From Corbicula japonica (taxonomy: Eukaryota; Mollusca; Bivalvia; Venerida; Cyrenidae), in contig JAZAYU010000012.1 of NCBI GenBank assembly GCA_038501625.1, forward strand, positions 5,580,001-5,644,000: a stretch of DNA of 64,000 bases, written 5' to 3'. Positions 47,477 through 58,730 of this stretch are shown in pieces; within the stretch, counting starts at the first letter, position 1, and each line of letters begins with the position of its first letter. The notes below the pieces were generated by a model that made no database searches, had not been told where the DNA came from, and was given only the letters and a program-made list of their open reading frames with translations. Position numbers and translations under genes: made by a program.

Positions 47477-48190
47477 GGTGGTATCATTTGTCAGAATATA
47501 CTGTTAAAGTTGGGGGGAGTGTGGTTTCCTATTTTCATAAAATTTCATGTTATTTAATAATAAAAAATATTCTTATTACTTCAGATATCATTTATAGGGC
47601 ATATAAATGTTACAGGTCAATCAGGAATTATAAAAAATAGAAATATGAAACAATTTCTCTCACTGAGTGTTGCCTTATTGCCGGGAGTCCAAACTTCCAA
47701 ATTATCCACTAAAGTTTTAAACTACAGTCACAGGAAGGTTGTCTATATCAAGGTTAACAATGTCTTAGAATTTAGTTCAATAAACTTCACTAGAACAATA
47801 GAAAAACATGTTTCTCCCAGTGACTACAAAAGGAAAATTTGACATTCATGTTTGCATTGTTTATAACTATTGTTCTAGTAAAGTTAATTGAACTAAATTC
47901 TAAGACATTGTTAACATTGATACAGACAACCTTCCTGTGACTGTAGTTTAATACTATGGTGGATAATTTAAGTTTGGACTCCCGGCAGTAAGGCTACACT
48001 AAGTGAGAGAAATTGTTTCATATTTCTAATTTTTTATAATTCCTGATTGACCTGTAACATTTATATGCCCTATAATTGATATCTGAAGTAATAAGAAGAT
48101 TTATAATTATTAAATAACATGAAATTTTATGAAAATAGGAAACCACACTCCCCCCAACTTTAACAGTATATTGTGACAAATGATACCACC
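47477..48190. mobile_element. TTAA-flanked foldback element (714 bp)
   Basis: The two arms, 47477-47801 and 47867-48190, are inverted copies of about 325 bp around a 65-bp loop. The ends are GGTGGTATCATTTGTCA. TTAA lies on both sides (47473-47476, 48191-48194), as in piggyBac-type or other TTAA-targeting transposons. It sits inside C3. Open frames on both strands (47645-47842, 48018-48224) are mirror products of the arms. The GGTGGTATC motif recurs alone at about 55760. Confidence 0.85.
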
Positions 48191-48260
48191 TTAAGACACT
48201 TTCAATAAATTTATTAGTTGTCAAGATTCGGTCGCTTAATCTCTAAGTCATACTAAGAAG

Positions 48261-48552
48261 TAGGGATGGCAACGAATAGCAAAATTGGCATTCGAATATT
48301 CGGTTGTGCAAGTATTCGAATATTCGAATATTCTATAGTTATCATGTTTATTTGCGACCTCTTTGCCCAAAGTATGCTGGATTTATCTGTACGAGTCAGT
48401 AAACAGGCACTTGCGGTTGTATAACGGCATTTCAATTATAAATAACGCTCAACGCTGTCATAAGGTCAAGCTAAAAAAAAGACAAACTCTCAATTTCTAA
48501 CATTTAATGTTCATGGGATGTCCGCTTGCAGATTAATAACATGAAGTTACTG
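48261..48552. mobile_element. 292-bp insertion with 7-bp target duplication
   Basis: TAAGAAG occurs immediately before (48254-48260) and after (48553-48559). The uninterrupted C2 copy has a single version of this site. The left end TAGGGATGGCAACGAAT resembles hAT-type termini. The right end (complement CAGTAACTTCATG) is not an obvious match. The interior has repeated TTCGAATATTCG palindromes. Confidence 0.7.
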
Positions 48553-48719
48553 TAAGAAGGCAGGGAGGGTTCGTCAACAGCTATCACAAATAAAATAAAA
48601 TAACTAAACTGTGTCTGCTTTGCCTCTCTGTATTACTTTCTTTCTTATATACATGTATATATAAATCTTTTCCATCAACGCCGTTTATCTTTTTTAAAGA
48701 TATTTCTTGTTAAAACTGT

Positions 48720-49270
48720 TCAAATATTAAAACGGTATCATGTAAGCATGTAATGTATCTACTCCTGTTTTAATGATACTTTCAGATATCACTGCAAGAT
48801 TTTATACAAAACGCAAAATGAGTCGCACAAGTAAACCAATATTCAGAACATTTCCTACATGGCCAAACAATTACATCTATTATTCGGAGTTATAATATCA
48901 TGCATCTTCCGGAAGTTTGTGCATTTCTTTTGGTTAATGTGTCCCGAAGATATGATTGTCTGATTTTATTGCCTTAAAATTATACATTCAAAAAGACTTC
49001 TTGAGTTTGCATTTGTGTTTATAGCATAGGCTGACACTTTTACTCTAAAACTTTCAGTTATTAATATTAAAATGTGGTCTTTAAGTGTATTAGAAAAAAA
49101 ATATTTTAAAGCATATGCTCATCAGGAAATTGCCACACCCTATAAATCACAGCCTCCCCACGCAGCATAAGGGTTTATTAATGATCAAATACGACACCAT
49201 AAACATTAAACGAGAATGAGAACCTAAGGGTTCCCACTTCTTTGATCGGTCAGTGGCAAATCAGTTTTGG
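48720..49270. other. No recognisable feature
   Basis: This is AT-rich sequence. The segment CACAGCCTCCCCACGCAGC at about 49146 also occurs at about 11722 and probably belongs to a wider repeat. Confidence 0.35.
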
Positions 49271-49274
49271 AGTT

Positions 49275-49400
49275 TAAACCAGGTTCTAGGATGTACCCAT
49301 CTCACAGTTGTCTCTTTAGGTCTCATATTAACAAACAAGAGCAAGTTGTTTTGGCGAGTAAGCTCCAATCCACCCATCAACTCGACAATTTTGCATGCAA
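49275..49400. repeat. Dispersed repeat J, copy 2
   Basis: It aligns in order with 15165-15290 through CCAGGTTCTAGG, TCTCATAT..AACAAACAAG, GTAAGCTCCA and CATCAACTCGACAAT. Confidence 0.6.
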
Positions 49401-50780
49401 AAAAAACTCACAAACATAAAAAACATAAGAAGCTAATAGCATTGTGAAGAAAAGAGTTTGGTATTAAATCACCTTACCATGACAAGATCTCTGAAGTCAA
49501 GTCAACAAGAACATGATGGAAGGAATAAACGAAACAGTTCGAGTATCTAGGTTAAACAATTTTTCGCAATGTAATTTTAACCATAGTAACGTCAAACATT
49601 TCACCGAGGTTAAATTTTATCACTGCATTTATCAGATTTAGACAAACAAATTAAAGAAAATGTTTATTAATTTATTTTATAAAAGCATTTATCAAACTGA
49701 GACAATCAAATAAAGGAAGTTCTGCGTTTATTCATGTTATCTTAAGAAAATTGTGACAGTTTCTGAATTCACAATTTATGAATAGTAAGTGCTCATCGTT
49801 TGAATAAATTGATTTTGAAATAAAATCAGTAGAAGAAGTTCGCAGTGTTTTATCACAATGAAAAGTAAACGGCGAAATCAAATTGCCTAAAAGAGACTTT
49901 CTTTGGTTAAAATTACTTGCGAATTAACGTGTGTCGGTCTCAATTCAATTTACGATGCTCAGGTAAAATTCATAACGTTGTGAAATCGGAAACAACCGCA
50001 GTCGTCTATAAAACAGTTTGAAATCTTGACATTGCCCTTCGCTTTTTGTGTTTTATATATTTGCACGGTTTTGCATTAGCCCAACTATTTGTGCGCAACA
50101 AGAGCTTTTCTATATATACGATGGTCGCTCTTCGCGCACAACCCAGTTACTATTCAAATCAATGCGGAAAATTTTCCTTGTATTTCTATATGCCGCCGAT
50201 CGGAAAATGAATCGCAACTTTTCAATCTTTCGCCGGCTTCTTAAAGCATCTTAAACCATATTTATTTAAAAAAAATACATACCTGAGAAGCCTCATTCAA
50301 GTAGAATCAATATATGTAATCCTTTATAAGTAACGTTTTCGTTTTTATGCAAAACTGTTTTAAACCTCCACCCATGTCGATTACACCGCATAAAGTTTAT
50401 TTGACTCGCGTTTATCGATGATTTTCACCGTGTAAACGGCATATGCTGTGGTAGGTTTAACAAGTTATTTTGTGGATTATTCGTTCATTTTATTTTTTCT
50501 TTTATCATTATTTATGTTTTATAATGATATTTGACATACCAGTGTTGAATTTTTTTGTGTGGGAGTGAAAAAAAAAATTTAAATCGGGTGGATTTCCACC
50601 ACAGTTTTGATCGTAACTGCTTGAGACGTAAAGGACAGACAACGAAAACGTCCGTATGATAATGGGTCTGTGCTTGCAGTCGAATTATTGAGACTAAGTT
50701 TTGCATGCAAGATTTTCGAGTTTATAGGTGGGATGTTGTAAAGTACTCAAGTTAGCGTAATACGGGTTTGTTTTGAATAC
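49400..50780. other. No supported gene
   Basis: The interval 50040-50240 is richer in CpG than its surroundings and open in one frame, with TATATA and CTATAAAACAG sequences nearby. No protein motif or splice signal supports a gene. Confidence 0.3.
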
Positions 50781-50875
50781 CTACTCAAGAACAGGTTCAC
50801 CTAAACCGAACTTGCAATATTTTCATATTTGGCGTGTGCGGTGGCTTTCAAAGATCACTTTTACCTTCTATTACT
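50780..50875 (+). repeat. Family A tail fragment
   Basis: AGAACAGGTTCACCTAAACC, TTGCAATATTTTCATATTTG and GGTGGCTTTCAAAGATCAC are the last part of the tail. Confidence 0.7.
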
Positions 50876-51084
50876 TTTACTTGTTTGTATTTTTGTTTAA
50901 TTGGTGATCTACTAGATTTATGCTTCGTATACATGTACTCTTCGTATTTATTGTCTATCTACGGAAGCTATGAATTTTGAATAAGATTTTCTTAGATAAG
51001 CGAATTTCGCTTATTCATTTTTTCTTAAGGCGTTGCTCCTTTCGTCATTGCTATGTCATAGACAAAAAAAGAAAATATTACAAT

Positions 51085-51530
51085 CTCTTAAAAATCTAAA
51101 TGTTAAAGACTACTTTGCGCATCTGTTGCTAATGCATATTCTTTGTAGTAACATGTTTTAATGCTGATTATAAGTTCCTGCATGCGCACCATCTGCCATT
51201 CGTTGAATGAATGTTTATAAGTAAATGCTTATGAGCTGAAGGTACAATGGAAGTTATCATTGCACTGTCATTGATCAAAATGAAAATTATCAAAATCTCT
51301 CAAACGGCATACTGCAGTTCCGTCAAACTTTGCACATATCAATGTTATTAGTGTATGTTTATTTTACATACGTTGAGAAAAGTTAGAACAGTAAAGAAAA
51401 ATATACATGTATTCAATGATTGACAGATGGTGCACATGCACTTACTTATAATCAGCATTTGAGAATGTTATTACAAAGAATCTGCATTAGCAGCAGATGA
51501 GCAAGGTAGTCTTTAACATTTAGATGCTCT
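51085..51530. mobile_element. Foldback element G (about 445 bp)
   Basis: The arms of about 105 bp at 51094-51200 and 51425-51528 are inverted copies. CTAAATGTTAAAGACTAC pairs with GTAGTCTTTAACATTTAG, and GCGCACCATCTG pairs with CAGATGGTGCAC. The loop contains AAAATTATCAAAATCTC and AAACTTTGCACA.ATCAATGTTATTA, which also occur in element H. Confidence 0.8.
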
Positions 51531-51894
51531 GATCTGTGTCTCGCAACGTCGATTACAGTTTGTGATACTAATCTATGTCGAGGTCTAGATGAACTAATGT
51601 GCAAAGCTGCACAGAGGTAATTTCGATTAAATCATTGATATTAAGTCACATTGCAGAGCGGTCGATGCGAAAACTGCCGATGAAATCCGTTCAATCATTG
51701 TCTAATAAAATAAGCACATATCTTGTCTGATTAGGTTTTAGGGAGTAAGGTTGTAAATTATTTTCTCATTCAAAATTCTGGAATATTTGATTAAGGAGAG
51801 AGACGGTAGCCTATAGCTCTACTAACACATGTACTTTAAACACATCATATATCAAATGTGTGCCGCAATTTTAATGGATTACTAAACGGTTTTA

Positions 51895-52015
51895 AACGGC
51901 TTGGGCAGTTATGTGCATTTCCATTACTGCCCATCAACAGGCTCAATCAAACCGAGCCTGCAATATTTTCACATTTTCGAGTTCGGTGGCTTTCAACGTT
52001 CCCTTTTCATCTAGT
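51895..52015 (+). repeat. Family A tail, well-preserved
   Basis: It has GGGCAGTTATGTGCATTTCC, ATTACTGCCCATCAACAGGC, TCAATCAAACCGAGCCTGC and the end TTCCCTTTTCATCTAG. Hairpin 2 is perfect. Confidence 0.85.
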
Positions 52016-52189
52016 TTGATATCTACTGAGTAATTAATTAACATACGTTTCTGTTCTTACAGTTGGTGTCCTGTTTCACATAAAATATTAATTATTCTCT
52101 CTGTCATTCTACCAGTAACGTTCTTTCCTTTCGAAGGCCTTCAAGCACAGTTCTTCTGTATGTTAATAGCACTCATAAAACACTTTAAC

Positions 52190-52680
52190 TTATTTCAATA
52201 TTACGGTCTGTTTTTGATAGGTAGTTTCAGTATCCCAGCTAGTATACCTTAGAAATATTGTTCAATAACCCCCGGTCTTTGTCTGCTGCTTTTTAGCGTT
52301 CAGCTGTGATATGTAGGATAACTATTCTCAAATCCCTAAATTCTTTCCTGTTCAATTACATCGCTTGTTTTCTCGTTTAGAATAAAAAACACTATTCTTT
52401 CATCAGGGGAACATACGCCGCTGATCGCGGAATGGTATTTATTTGAAAATACCGCATTGAATGTTCCATGTTCTACGTCATATGCAAGCAATCGTTTGGG
52501 ATTAATCAAAATTGGTGCTGTTTATATGTGTAAACGTTAAGTCGTGGCCAACCCTGGCCTAAGCAGCGTAGACAGTAATACGTATTTCCATTACATGCTC
52601 AATAAAGCTGAACTACTAATACTTTTGTTTTTGTCATGTTCGATGACTTTCAAGGTTCCCTTTTTTCATCTATTTCTGTA
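52190..52680 (+). repeat. Family A repeat, long copy
   Basis: It runs from about CAATATTACGG..TCCCAG through TTTTCTCGTTTAGAATAAA, ACATACGCCGCTGATCGCGG and ATTTGAAAATACCGCATTGA to GTTCCCTTTTTTCATCTATT. Hairpin 2 is largely missing. Confidence 0.8.
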
Positions 52681-53394
52681 CATATGTATCAGCCTTAATG
52701 AAGTACTTCATAGCAAGAACTATAATCATCATGTCCAAGGAGTAACAGTTTTGCAACTTCAAGGTGATAACAAATAAATACACGTCATTTTACGTTGACA
52801 ATCTGCTGACCAATCTTACTTTTCCTTTGCTAACGAGATGAAAATACCAGGTTTGGTATATGTCTTATTTCTGTCTTGATTTGAAATTTGTTTTTGTTAT
52901 TTAGCACTTGATGACAATCGACATCTGAGAGAGGAGTTTTTACTGCACATGCTCTCCTAACATCAATATAAAGTATCGGTTTGTTAAGCCAAAACAAGAT
53001 GATATATTTGTTGCCCGAGAAAGGAAAATATCATCGTATAAAGCAAGATTTATCGCCAGTTTTTTTAATAAATAATCAAGTATGGATTCTCTTAACATCA
53101 TTTTCTAAGCCATCAAAGACAATTTTATTAGGTTTGATTTGAAACTACTGGCAAAAACATATTTTGCGCTATTTAAGCCTCGATGGCGTTTAAGATAAGT
53201 TTAAAGAAAACCATTTCAGGCGTTTTGTGATAACTTAATACAAGACAAGCCCACCAGTCTTACCTAGATAAAACCGTTTGCAAGAGGAAATAAAACATAA
53301 TGATTGTAATAAATACAGATTTCTTTTACAGAAATTTCAGAATTATGAAACTTCGAGGTTTTGGATTTGTCAAGACATTATTTGCTCGCTCCCT

Positions 53395-53508
53395 CGTGGG
53401 CAGTAAAATGCATTTCCATTACTACCCATGAACAGGCTCAATCAAACCGAGCCTGCAATATTTTCATATTTGTCGTGTTCGGTGGCTTTTAAATTTCCCT
53501 TTTCATCT
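53395..53508 (+). repeat. Family A tail, well-preserved
   Basis: GGGCAGTAAAATGCATTTCC, ATTACTACCCATGAACAGGC, TCAATCAAACCGAGCCTGC, TTTGTCGTGTTCGGTGGC. The entry of the family here is a tail only, without upstream A sequence. Confidence 0.85.
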
Positions 53509-53558
53509 ATTCTACATTACTACATAATAGTTATGTAAGATTTGGTTCGTTAATTTAT

Positions 53559-53640
53559 AAACAAGTGTTTGGCATCTGTATGGGTACTAATTGTTCACTC
53601 CTTTTTAATAAAAATTCTCATTCTTTGGGACGACTACAGC
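53559..53640 (+). pseudogene. Possible reverse-transcriptase relic
   Basis: One frame reads KQVFGICMGTNCSLLF. This resembles the GIPMGTNC-type motif of some animal reverse transcriptases (Penelope-like and related). It covers only about 16 residues and then loses similarity, so the assignment is tentative. Confidence 0.25.
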
Positions 53641-53702
53641 AGAGCCTCAGTACCATATGCAGCATTCGTTCATCTGGATTATAGTTTTGTCTTTGTTTCC
53701 AG

Positions 53703-53981
53703 CACATGCAAGACTCTTATAATGATTGCAGAAAGGAGATTGAACCAAACGCACACTTGCTTGCCACGTCATATTCTCTCGATAATACAAGTAAAGCATT
53801 TCAATACGGTGACAGCGCCTAGCTTGCCGTGCAAGGGACAGACTCAGTACGTACCATCGGTAACCCCCAAAATGGAAAGTTTAAGATACATGACAACTAT
53901 GAATATGGACTCGATTTGTCTGAGAACGTAAGGACCCTTATCATTCAAATAACCTCATTTCACAGACCATATGCTCCGTGA
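53703..53981 (+). pseudogene. Probable terminal exon with in-frame stop, unknown product
   Basis: After a strong acceptor (TTTTGTCTTTGTTTCCAG ending at 53702), a frame of 92 codons in phase 0 runs to TGA at 53979. It is interrupted once by TAG at 53820-53822 (codon 40). It reads HMQDSYNDCRKEIEPNAHLL, then SYSLDNTSKAFQYGDSA before the stop. After the stop come LAVQGTDSVRTIGNPQNGKF, KIHDNYEYGLDLSENVR and FHRPYAP. The similar composition on both sides of the stop suggests one coding exon that has been inactivated, or a sequence error. No family is recognised. The other frame over 53569-53931 is longer but lacks the splice-site fit. Confidence 0.4.
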
Positions 53982-53999
53982 AATCTGATGTTCGAGTTT

Positions 54000-55045
54000 A
54001 TTGAATGAAATTCAACGAAATACTTCTGTTTTAAAATCAGAACGAATATGTTTTATGATAAAAGCTAATATGTGGAACATTTTGCATGATTCCTAGTAAA
54101 AAGGAAATAAATCTTCTGCGAAATTACAATTTGTTATTATCATTTAGCCAAATTGCACACGCAATGAAAAACGATCTTGACAACTCACACATGGAGTATC
54201 TTTTTAATCTAAAATGGTTAAGATAGTTCTTTGTGTCGATAAATTAACGAGTCGAAAGGGGATTTCCCCGCACCGTTCTTGTTATTCTTGTCTTGTTATC
54301 AAACAAAATGTACTGGGATATCATTTAATTTTGCGGGGATCACATTTTGCGCAATATGCATAAATGGCTTTTTTTCGGAGGCATAAATCCGCGCCACTTG
54401 TACTTTACTTATAAGATTAGATATTCATTGGTTTGATTTCGATGGGCTTTGACTTCGCGCATTTTCTCTAGTGCAAAACACGCGAAATATAACGATATCA
54501 AAGTAAGTTATTTTCGACTGTTCAAGTAAATTATTCGCATGTTATTCATCTAATTTATGGGAATATAACATACACTAGCTGGTAAAATCGGGGTTCTGAA
54601 TTTCGTTAATTTTTATGGTGTCTTTTTTTAAATTAAACTTAGTGTATAGAGCCCATGCTCTGTTTTGCTCTGTACTGTTTGTATGTGTGGTGAGGCTTCT
54701 TTTTCTGAATCTGGCCATTCCTGATAGGCATATATGCATAATTTCTCTTTGTGTTAAGGAGTGGTTTAAAATAGATCTATCTGAAATGTTATACATGTAT
54801 GTCTAACATGCATGCTCTGAATCTGCTTTTCAATAAAATCATAATGTCTTTAAACAAAATATCATTTACAAATACAGAAAATTATTATATGATCTGTCAT
54901 TTTTACGTGTTACAGGCTCTAATAATAGACGATATATGATAAGTCAATATTAATTCAGATTATTTATACAAACAACTACATACAAAGTATCTAAAAGACA
55001 GACATGTATTTTAATAAGATTTACTCATTGACAAATGAGCAAACA
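54000..55045. other. No recognisable feature
   Basis: There are AT-rich, short open frames only. TTCTTTTTCTGAATCTGGCCATTC at about 54700 is weakly similar to TTTGTTTTCTGGACGCGGCCATTC at about 39425, which may be part of an unclassified repeat. Confidence 0.35.
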
Positions 55046-55150
55046 AGTGATTAACAGGCACAAACCGGGTATCGAACTTGCACCGCCATGGCAACACTGC
55101 GTAGTCATATAATCTGAATACGCCACCAACTGTGCTACTAAACCTGTTTC
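55046..55150 (-). repeat. tRNA-like SINE head
   Basis: On the minus strand, AACAGGTTTAGTAGCACAGT and TGGTGGCGTATTCAG include an A box (TAGCACAGTTGG). GCAAGTTCGATACCCGG holds a B box about 50 bp downstream. The outer sequence GGTTTAGTAG does not pair into a normal acceptor stem, so a SINE promoter is likelier than a tRNA gene. Confidence 0.5.
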
Positions 55151-55284
55151 ATGGTATAGTTATCTGTGCCGCTTGGTGGGTGTAAAATGTCTTCCCGTAC
55201 ATTCAGTCAGTGCTGATGTCAATTAAGACATTTGATGACCCATTAACACGAAAAATATATCTGTATAAATATTGAGTATTGATC

Positions 55285-55395
55285 ATGCCTTTCCATTACT
55301 GCCCCATGAACCGGCTCGATCAAACCGAGCCTACAACATTTCGATTATTTGTCGTGTTCGCTGGCTTTCAAAGTCCCTTTTCCTACATCTTACCA
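55285..55395 (+). repeat. Family A tail fragment
   Basis: It contains TTTCCATTACTGCCCCATGA, CCGGCTCGATCAAACCGAGC, ATTTGTCGTGTTCGCTGGC and AGTCCCTTTTCCTACATCT. Confidence 0.8.
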
Positions 55396-55399
55396 TGTT

Positions 55400-56275
55400 T
55401 TCAAACGTTTATACGTGTGGATCTGAGTTAGTTCGCCATATCATCTGAAAAATATAATGATCAAAGGAGTGAAGCATGTCATATAAAATTAAACATTTGA
55501 TATTAACTAAAAACTATGAGATTTCAAAGCAGTACCTAGAACCCGCATGATTAAAACGAAATATATTTTAGAGTTTTTTTTGTAATTAGTTAAATTTTGC
55601 ATGTAAGTGCTGAAAATGTAGTGATTAATCACTTTCCAGTTTAAAATAATGCGCTAGGGAGCTGTCTCCTGAATTATTAATGATATTAGTCTGCAATTGA
55701 ACAGATTACGTTCTTAATAGGTCGGTTATTATATGAAAATGGATTATTACCACTTTTAAGGTGGTATCCTTTAGCGTAATTTACAATAATTGTAGATATA
55801 TCCTCTTTGTGTTTTAAATTTTCAATTAAGTAATTTTAAAATGCGCTCTCTCGACTTTAATGTCTGTTTACTGTTTAGGTGAGATTAGTTTAATTTTATA
55901 TAATATTTATACCACTGTGCGACCAGCGGTATCAGGTAACCCCGCGGAAAAAAATAATTAAATGAGTTTGCACTTTCTGCGAAACTTAACTAGTACATAC
56001 TCGATTCGTAATAGAGATTCTGAAAATGAAAAGCCTCAGGTTTGCATGTGTCAATTTTGAAAAAGCAAAAAAAAATTTAAAAAAATCAAGAAACATACTA
56101 AAATGGTGATTGAACAATATTAAGATTTTAAAACCATTCATACGTAAACTTATCAACCCTTTTAAAATTGAGTACTTTAAGCAAACATTGGCACAATCAT
56201 AATTTTAACAGCATTGAATGTATATTCTTACAAAAAATTAAAAAGTCAGCACACCTCACAAATAAGACTCTGGTG
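55400..56275. other. No gene; short TTAA-element end
   Basis: TTTAAGGTGGTATCCTTTAGC at about 55756 matches the terminus of the foldback element at 47.5 kb, without a detectable second end. Nothing else was recognised. Confidence 0.4.
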
Positions 56276-56280
56276 ATATA

Positions 56281-56330
56281 TGTAAATATCAGATGCATAA
56301 GATTTGAGGCTGGTTTCTAATCTTCAGGCC
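56281..56330. mobile_element. Family B half-element relic
   Basis: ATCAGATGCATAAGATTTGA, GGCTGGTTTCTAATCTTCAG corresponds to one arm of the B palindrome. The other arm is absent. Confidence 0.55.
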
Positions 56331-56575
56331 AAATACTTGTTGTCTGTTATATTCCCCACATATTTGCTATGATATGATTATACGAATTATGCGTTTTAAC
56401 AAATCGCCTTCCACACCCTGGCGCTATGTATGTATATGTATTCTATCAGCAGAAACACCATATCGTTAAAATGTTTATTCTGCTAACGGAATGCAAATGT
56501 GGAAGTCTGTTTTATGTTTAACTGTCATGCTGTTATTTACGACGCAATGTTAGTTTTATTGGGTCAACGAAGAAA

Positions 56576-56733
56576 TATTTAAGGGCTTACCACACTCCTC
56601 CCAATCTATTCATCGATAAAAAGAAAATTATCAAAATCTCAATATCGTCAAAATGCCGTTAAATGAAACTTTGCACAAATGTATGTTATTAATGTAATTT
56701 TATTTTGGGAGGAGTGTGGCAAGCCCATAAATA
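56576..56733. mobile_element. MITE H (158 bp)
   Basis: The terminal inverted repeats of about 29 bp begin TATTTAAGGGCTTACCACAC and end CTCCTCCCAA, with two mismatches between ends. The interior shares AAAATTATCAAAATCTC and AAACTTTGCACA.AT with foldback element G. Confidence 0.8.
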
Positions 56734-57794
56734 ATTATGATTTTCTTATCAGGGTAATACTTCTTGACATTGACGACGTTTTAACCTCCAAACAGTGAAC
56801 CGGTAAACATTGGTGCACCTAACATCACTACTCTGGGTAATACAAACAAACACAACACAAAAAATGACACAAACAGAAGCCATATGTATTGAACTGGGCA
56901 GATTTATGACTGAACAAAAAATGATAAGGCGTTCTGTAAATCAAAACAAGTTAGATGTATGTTTGACTTGGAATGGTTAATGTGGACGGTAAATACTAGA
57001 ACTTTTATTGAAATATATTATCAAGTAAAAATCATTGATCGTGACTATAACTAATTTTGGATAAGTCACGTGATAATTTATTTGCGAAAACAATTGTTAT
57101 CCTAATATTGTTTATAGATAACTTGAGAATGACGTAATCATCTAATTATAGAATTGGTTTCATCTATTATACAATAAAGGTAAATTTTACTGGTCACAGT
57201 CTATGTAAACTGCGAAATCATGCGGTATTTAAACATGAACTTAAGTTCCCGTGGAATTGTGAAAATACTTCATTTTTTAAACTCTTAAAATGAAAAGCTG
57301 AAATAACGACATACAAATCAACTAAAATATGAAAAAAATATATGACTACTTTCTCAAAATTAAACATAACAGAACAAAATACTACCACCGAGAAGTCTTC
57401 TGTCATAAGATGGCAAATAAAACCTAACAGAGCAGGCCTGACGCGATTTATGCTTGAAAACCTCGTGCATATCTGTTAACGGTAATTGACATGTATTACA
57501 AATGAGATCAATTTTATTGTTGAAATAGAGATAGCAGAACCATATACTCAATAAGAAATAATTCTAAATTTGTTCTTGTTTCAAAATTAGTTATAAAACA
57601 TGTTTTGAAGGTAAGACAATACAAAATTGAAATACTTTATTAAAAATGCTCGTTTAAGAGTATTATATCTATTGATTATATTAAAGTTAAATAAACTGAA
57701 ATAATATATAAAATAACAATATAAAATAGTATAAATTATGTTATATTTAACAAATAAATGATAAAAAGTTTGAGATTTGCTTTTGAAAATAAAA

Positions 57795-57890
57795 AACACG
57801 AGGGCTCGAACTTATGAATGCAATGTTTTTTCCTGCTCGCAGATTAACAGTCAGCGATCTTACCTACAGTATGGGACCGGACACCGGATA
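57795..57890 (-). repeat. tRNA-Asn-like repeat head
   Basis: On the minus strand, CTGTAGGTAAGATCGCTGAC, TGTTAATCTGCGAG (a CTGTTAA loop with GTT anticodon) and AAGTTCGAGCCCTCG (B box) occur in tRNA order. TTTTTT follows. The arms pair incompletely. Confidence 0.4.
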
Positions 57891-58372
57891 CCACGGCGTT
57901 TTGAGTCCTAGCAAGATTGTAAAAAGTTACCAGAGGTAAGAAAAATTCGATATCGTAGCTAATATGAGGTTGAACCAAGGTAAATCCAATTCCCATAGAC
58001 CTCAATGTTAAATTTTACACTTATCTGACCTGGGTTTTGAATTTGTGTTGCCCTTAATTAAGTCATATATCATATAAAAGTACAAGTATCAACCATAAAA
58101 TCAAGATTTTATCAACTTTCTTTAAAAATTAAATGTTGCTCACAGGGAGAAATTGTTGCCCAAGTACCAAAAAATCTACTTTCATTATTAGTTTCGTTTC
58201 CTACGAATTGCATATTTTTTCATTTTATTCACTGGCACAAGAAGCGATATCCGTTTCGAAAGTACCTAAAGCTAATTAGACCCCATGGGGAAATGGGAGT
58301 GTATTTATCGTATTTTACGTACTGACTAGAGAAACCTTTCACGAAAATAAAGATCTTAATATTTGCTATTAA

Positions 58373-58725
58373 CTAAGAAATCAAAGACCTATACTGGTTT
58401 TGACATACGAAATTACTTTGACGTGGAAAGATATATTTTTCTCTTAAAAATGATTGTTCTGATAGAATCATTGTCTGAAATTGATGTTTTAAAATTTGAG
58501 GAAATCGTGTTTGTTAAACATTATTTTACTTATTTTACGACAACGCTAGAGTTTGTGACCCCACTTTTCGATAAATTGCCAATTAATGCAGACAATGTTA
58601 GTGGATCATCTCCTTATTCCCTTTTTCTACAACGGATAAAATCATCGGTTAACGATGAATTTCAAAGCAGAATTCCTCATAAGGTTCAGCTAGCCTGCAA
58701 AACATACCTTTCGTTGGAGTCCATT

Positions 58726-58728
<3 letters not shown>
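58373..58728 (+). CDS. Terminal exon of unrecognised gene
   Basis: A frame of about 118 codons opens after TTGCTATTAACTAAG (acceptor-like) and stops at TAA 58726-58728, immediately before a long (AG)n run. There is no ATG at the beginning; the first internal one is about 25 residues in (KMIVLIESL). It starts KSKTYTGFDIRNYFDVERYI and includes VTPLFDKLPINADNVSGSSP and SSVNDEFQSRIPHKVQL. A decayed copy of its second half lies at 59135-59325, which indicates a real, duplicated coding sequence. I cannot assign a family; a predicted single exon from a small gene family is my best reading. Confidence 0.4.

Positions 58729-58730
<2 letters not shown>

Larger units (their letters stand above)
46735..48713 (-). 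mobile_element. Family C element, copy C3, inverted and interrupted
   Basis: It reads TCGGCGTTAGCTGTCTAAGC at its left end and AAGATATTTCTTGTTAA at its right end. This makes it the mirror image of C2 over its whole length. Two other elements interrupt it (47477-48190 and 48261-48552); removing them restores alignment with C2. It keeps the best tRNA-like segment of the family. Confidence 0.85.

Noticed and set aside
47645..48224. Open frames on both strands inside the TTAA-flanked foldback element.
   Set aside because: They are mirror translations of its inverted arms, with no transposase motif.
50048..50254. CpG-richer open frame with nearby TATA-like sequences, considered as a promoter and first exon.
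   Set aside because: There is no conserved motif, donor site or downstream exon to support it.
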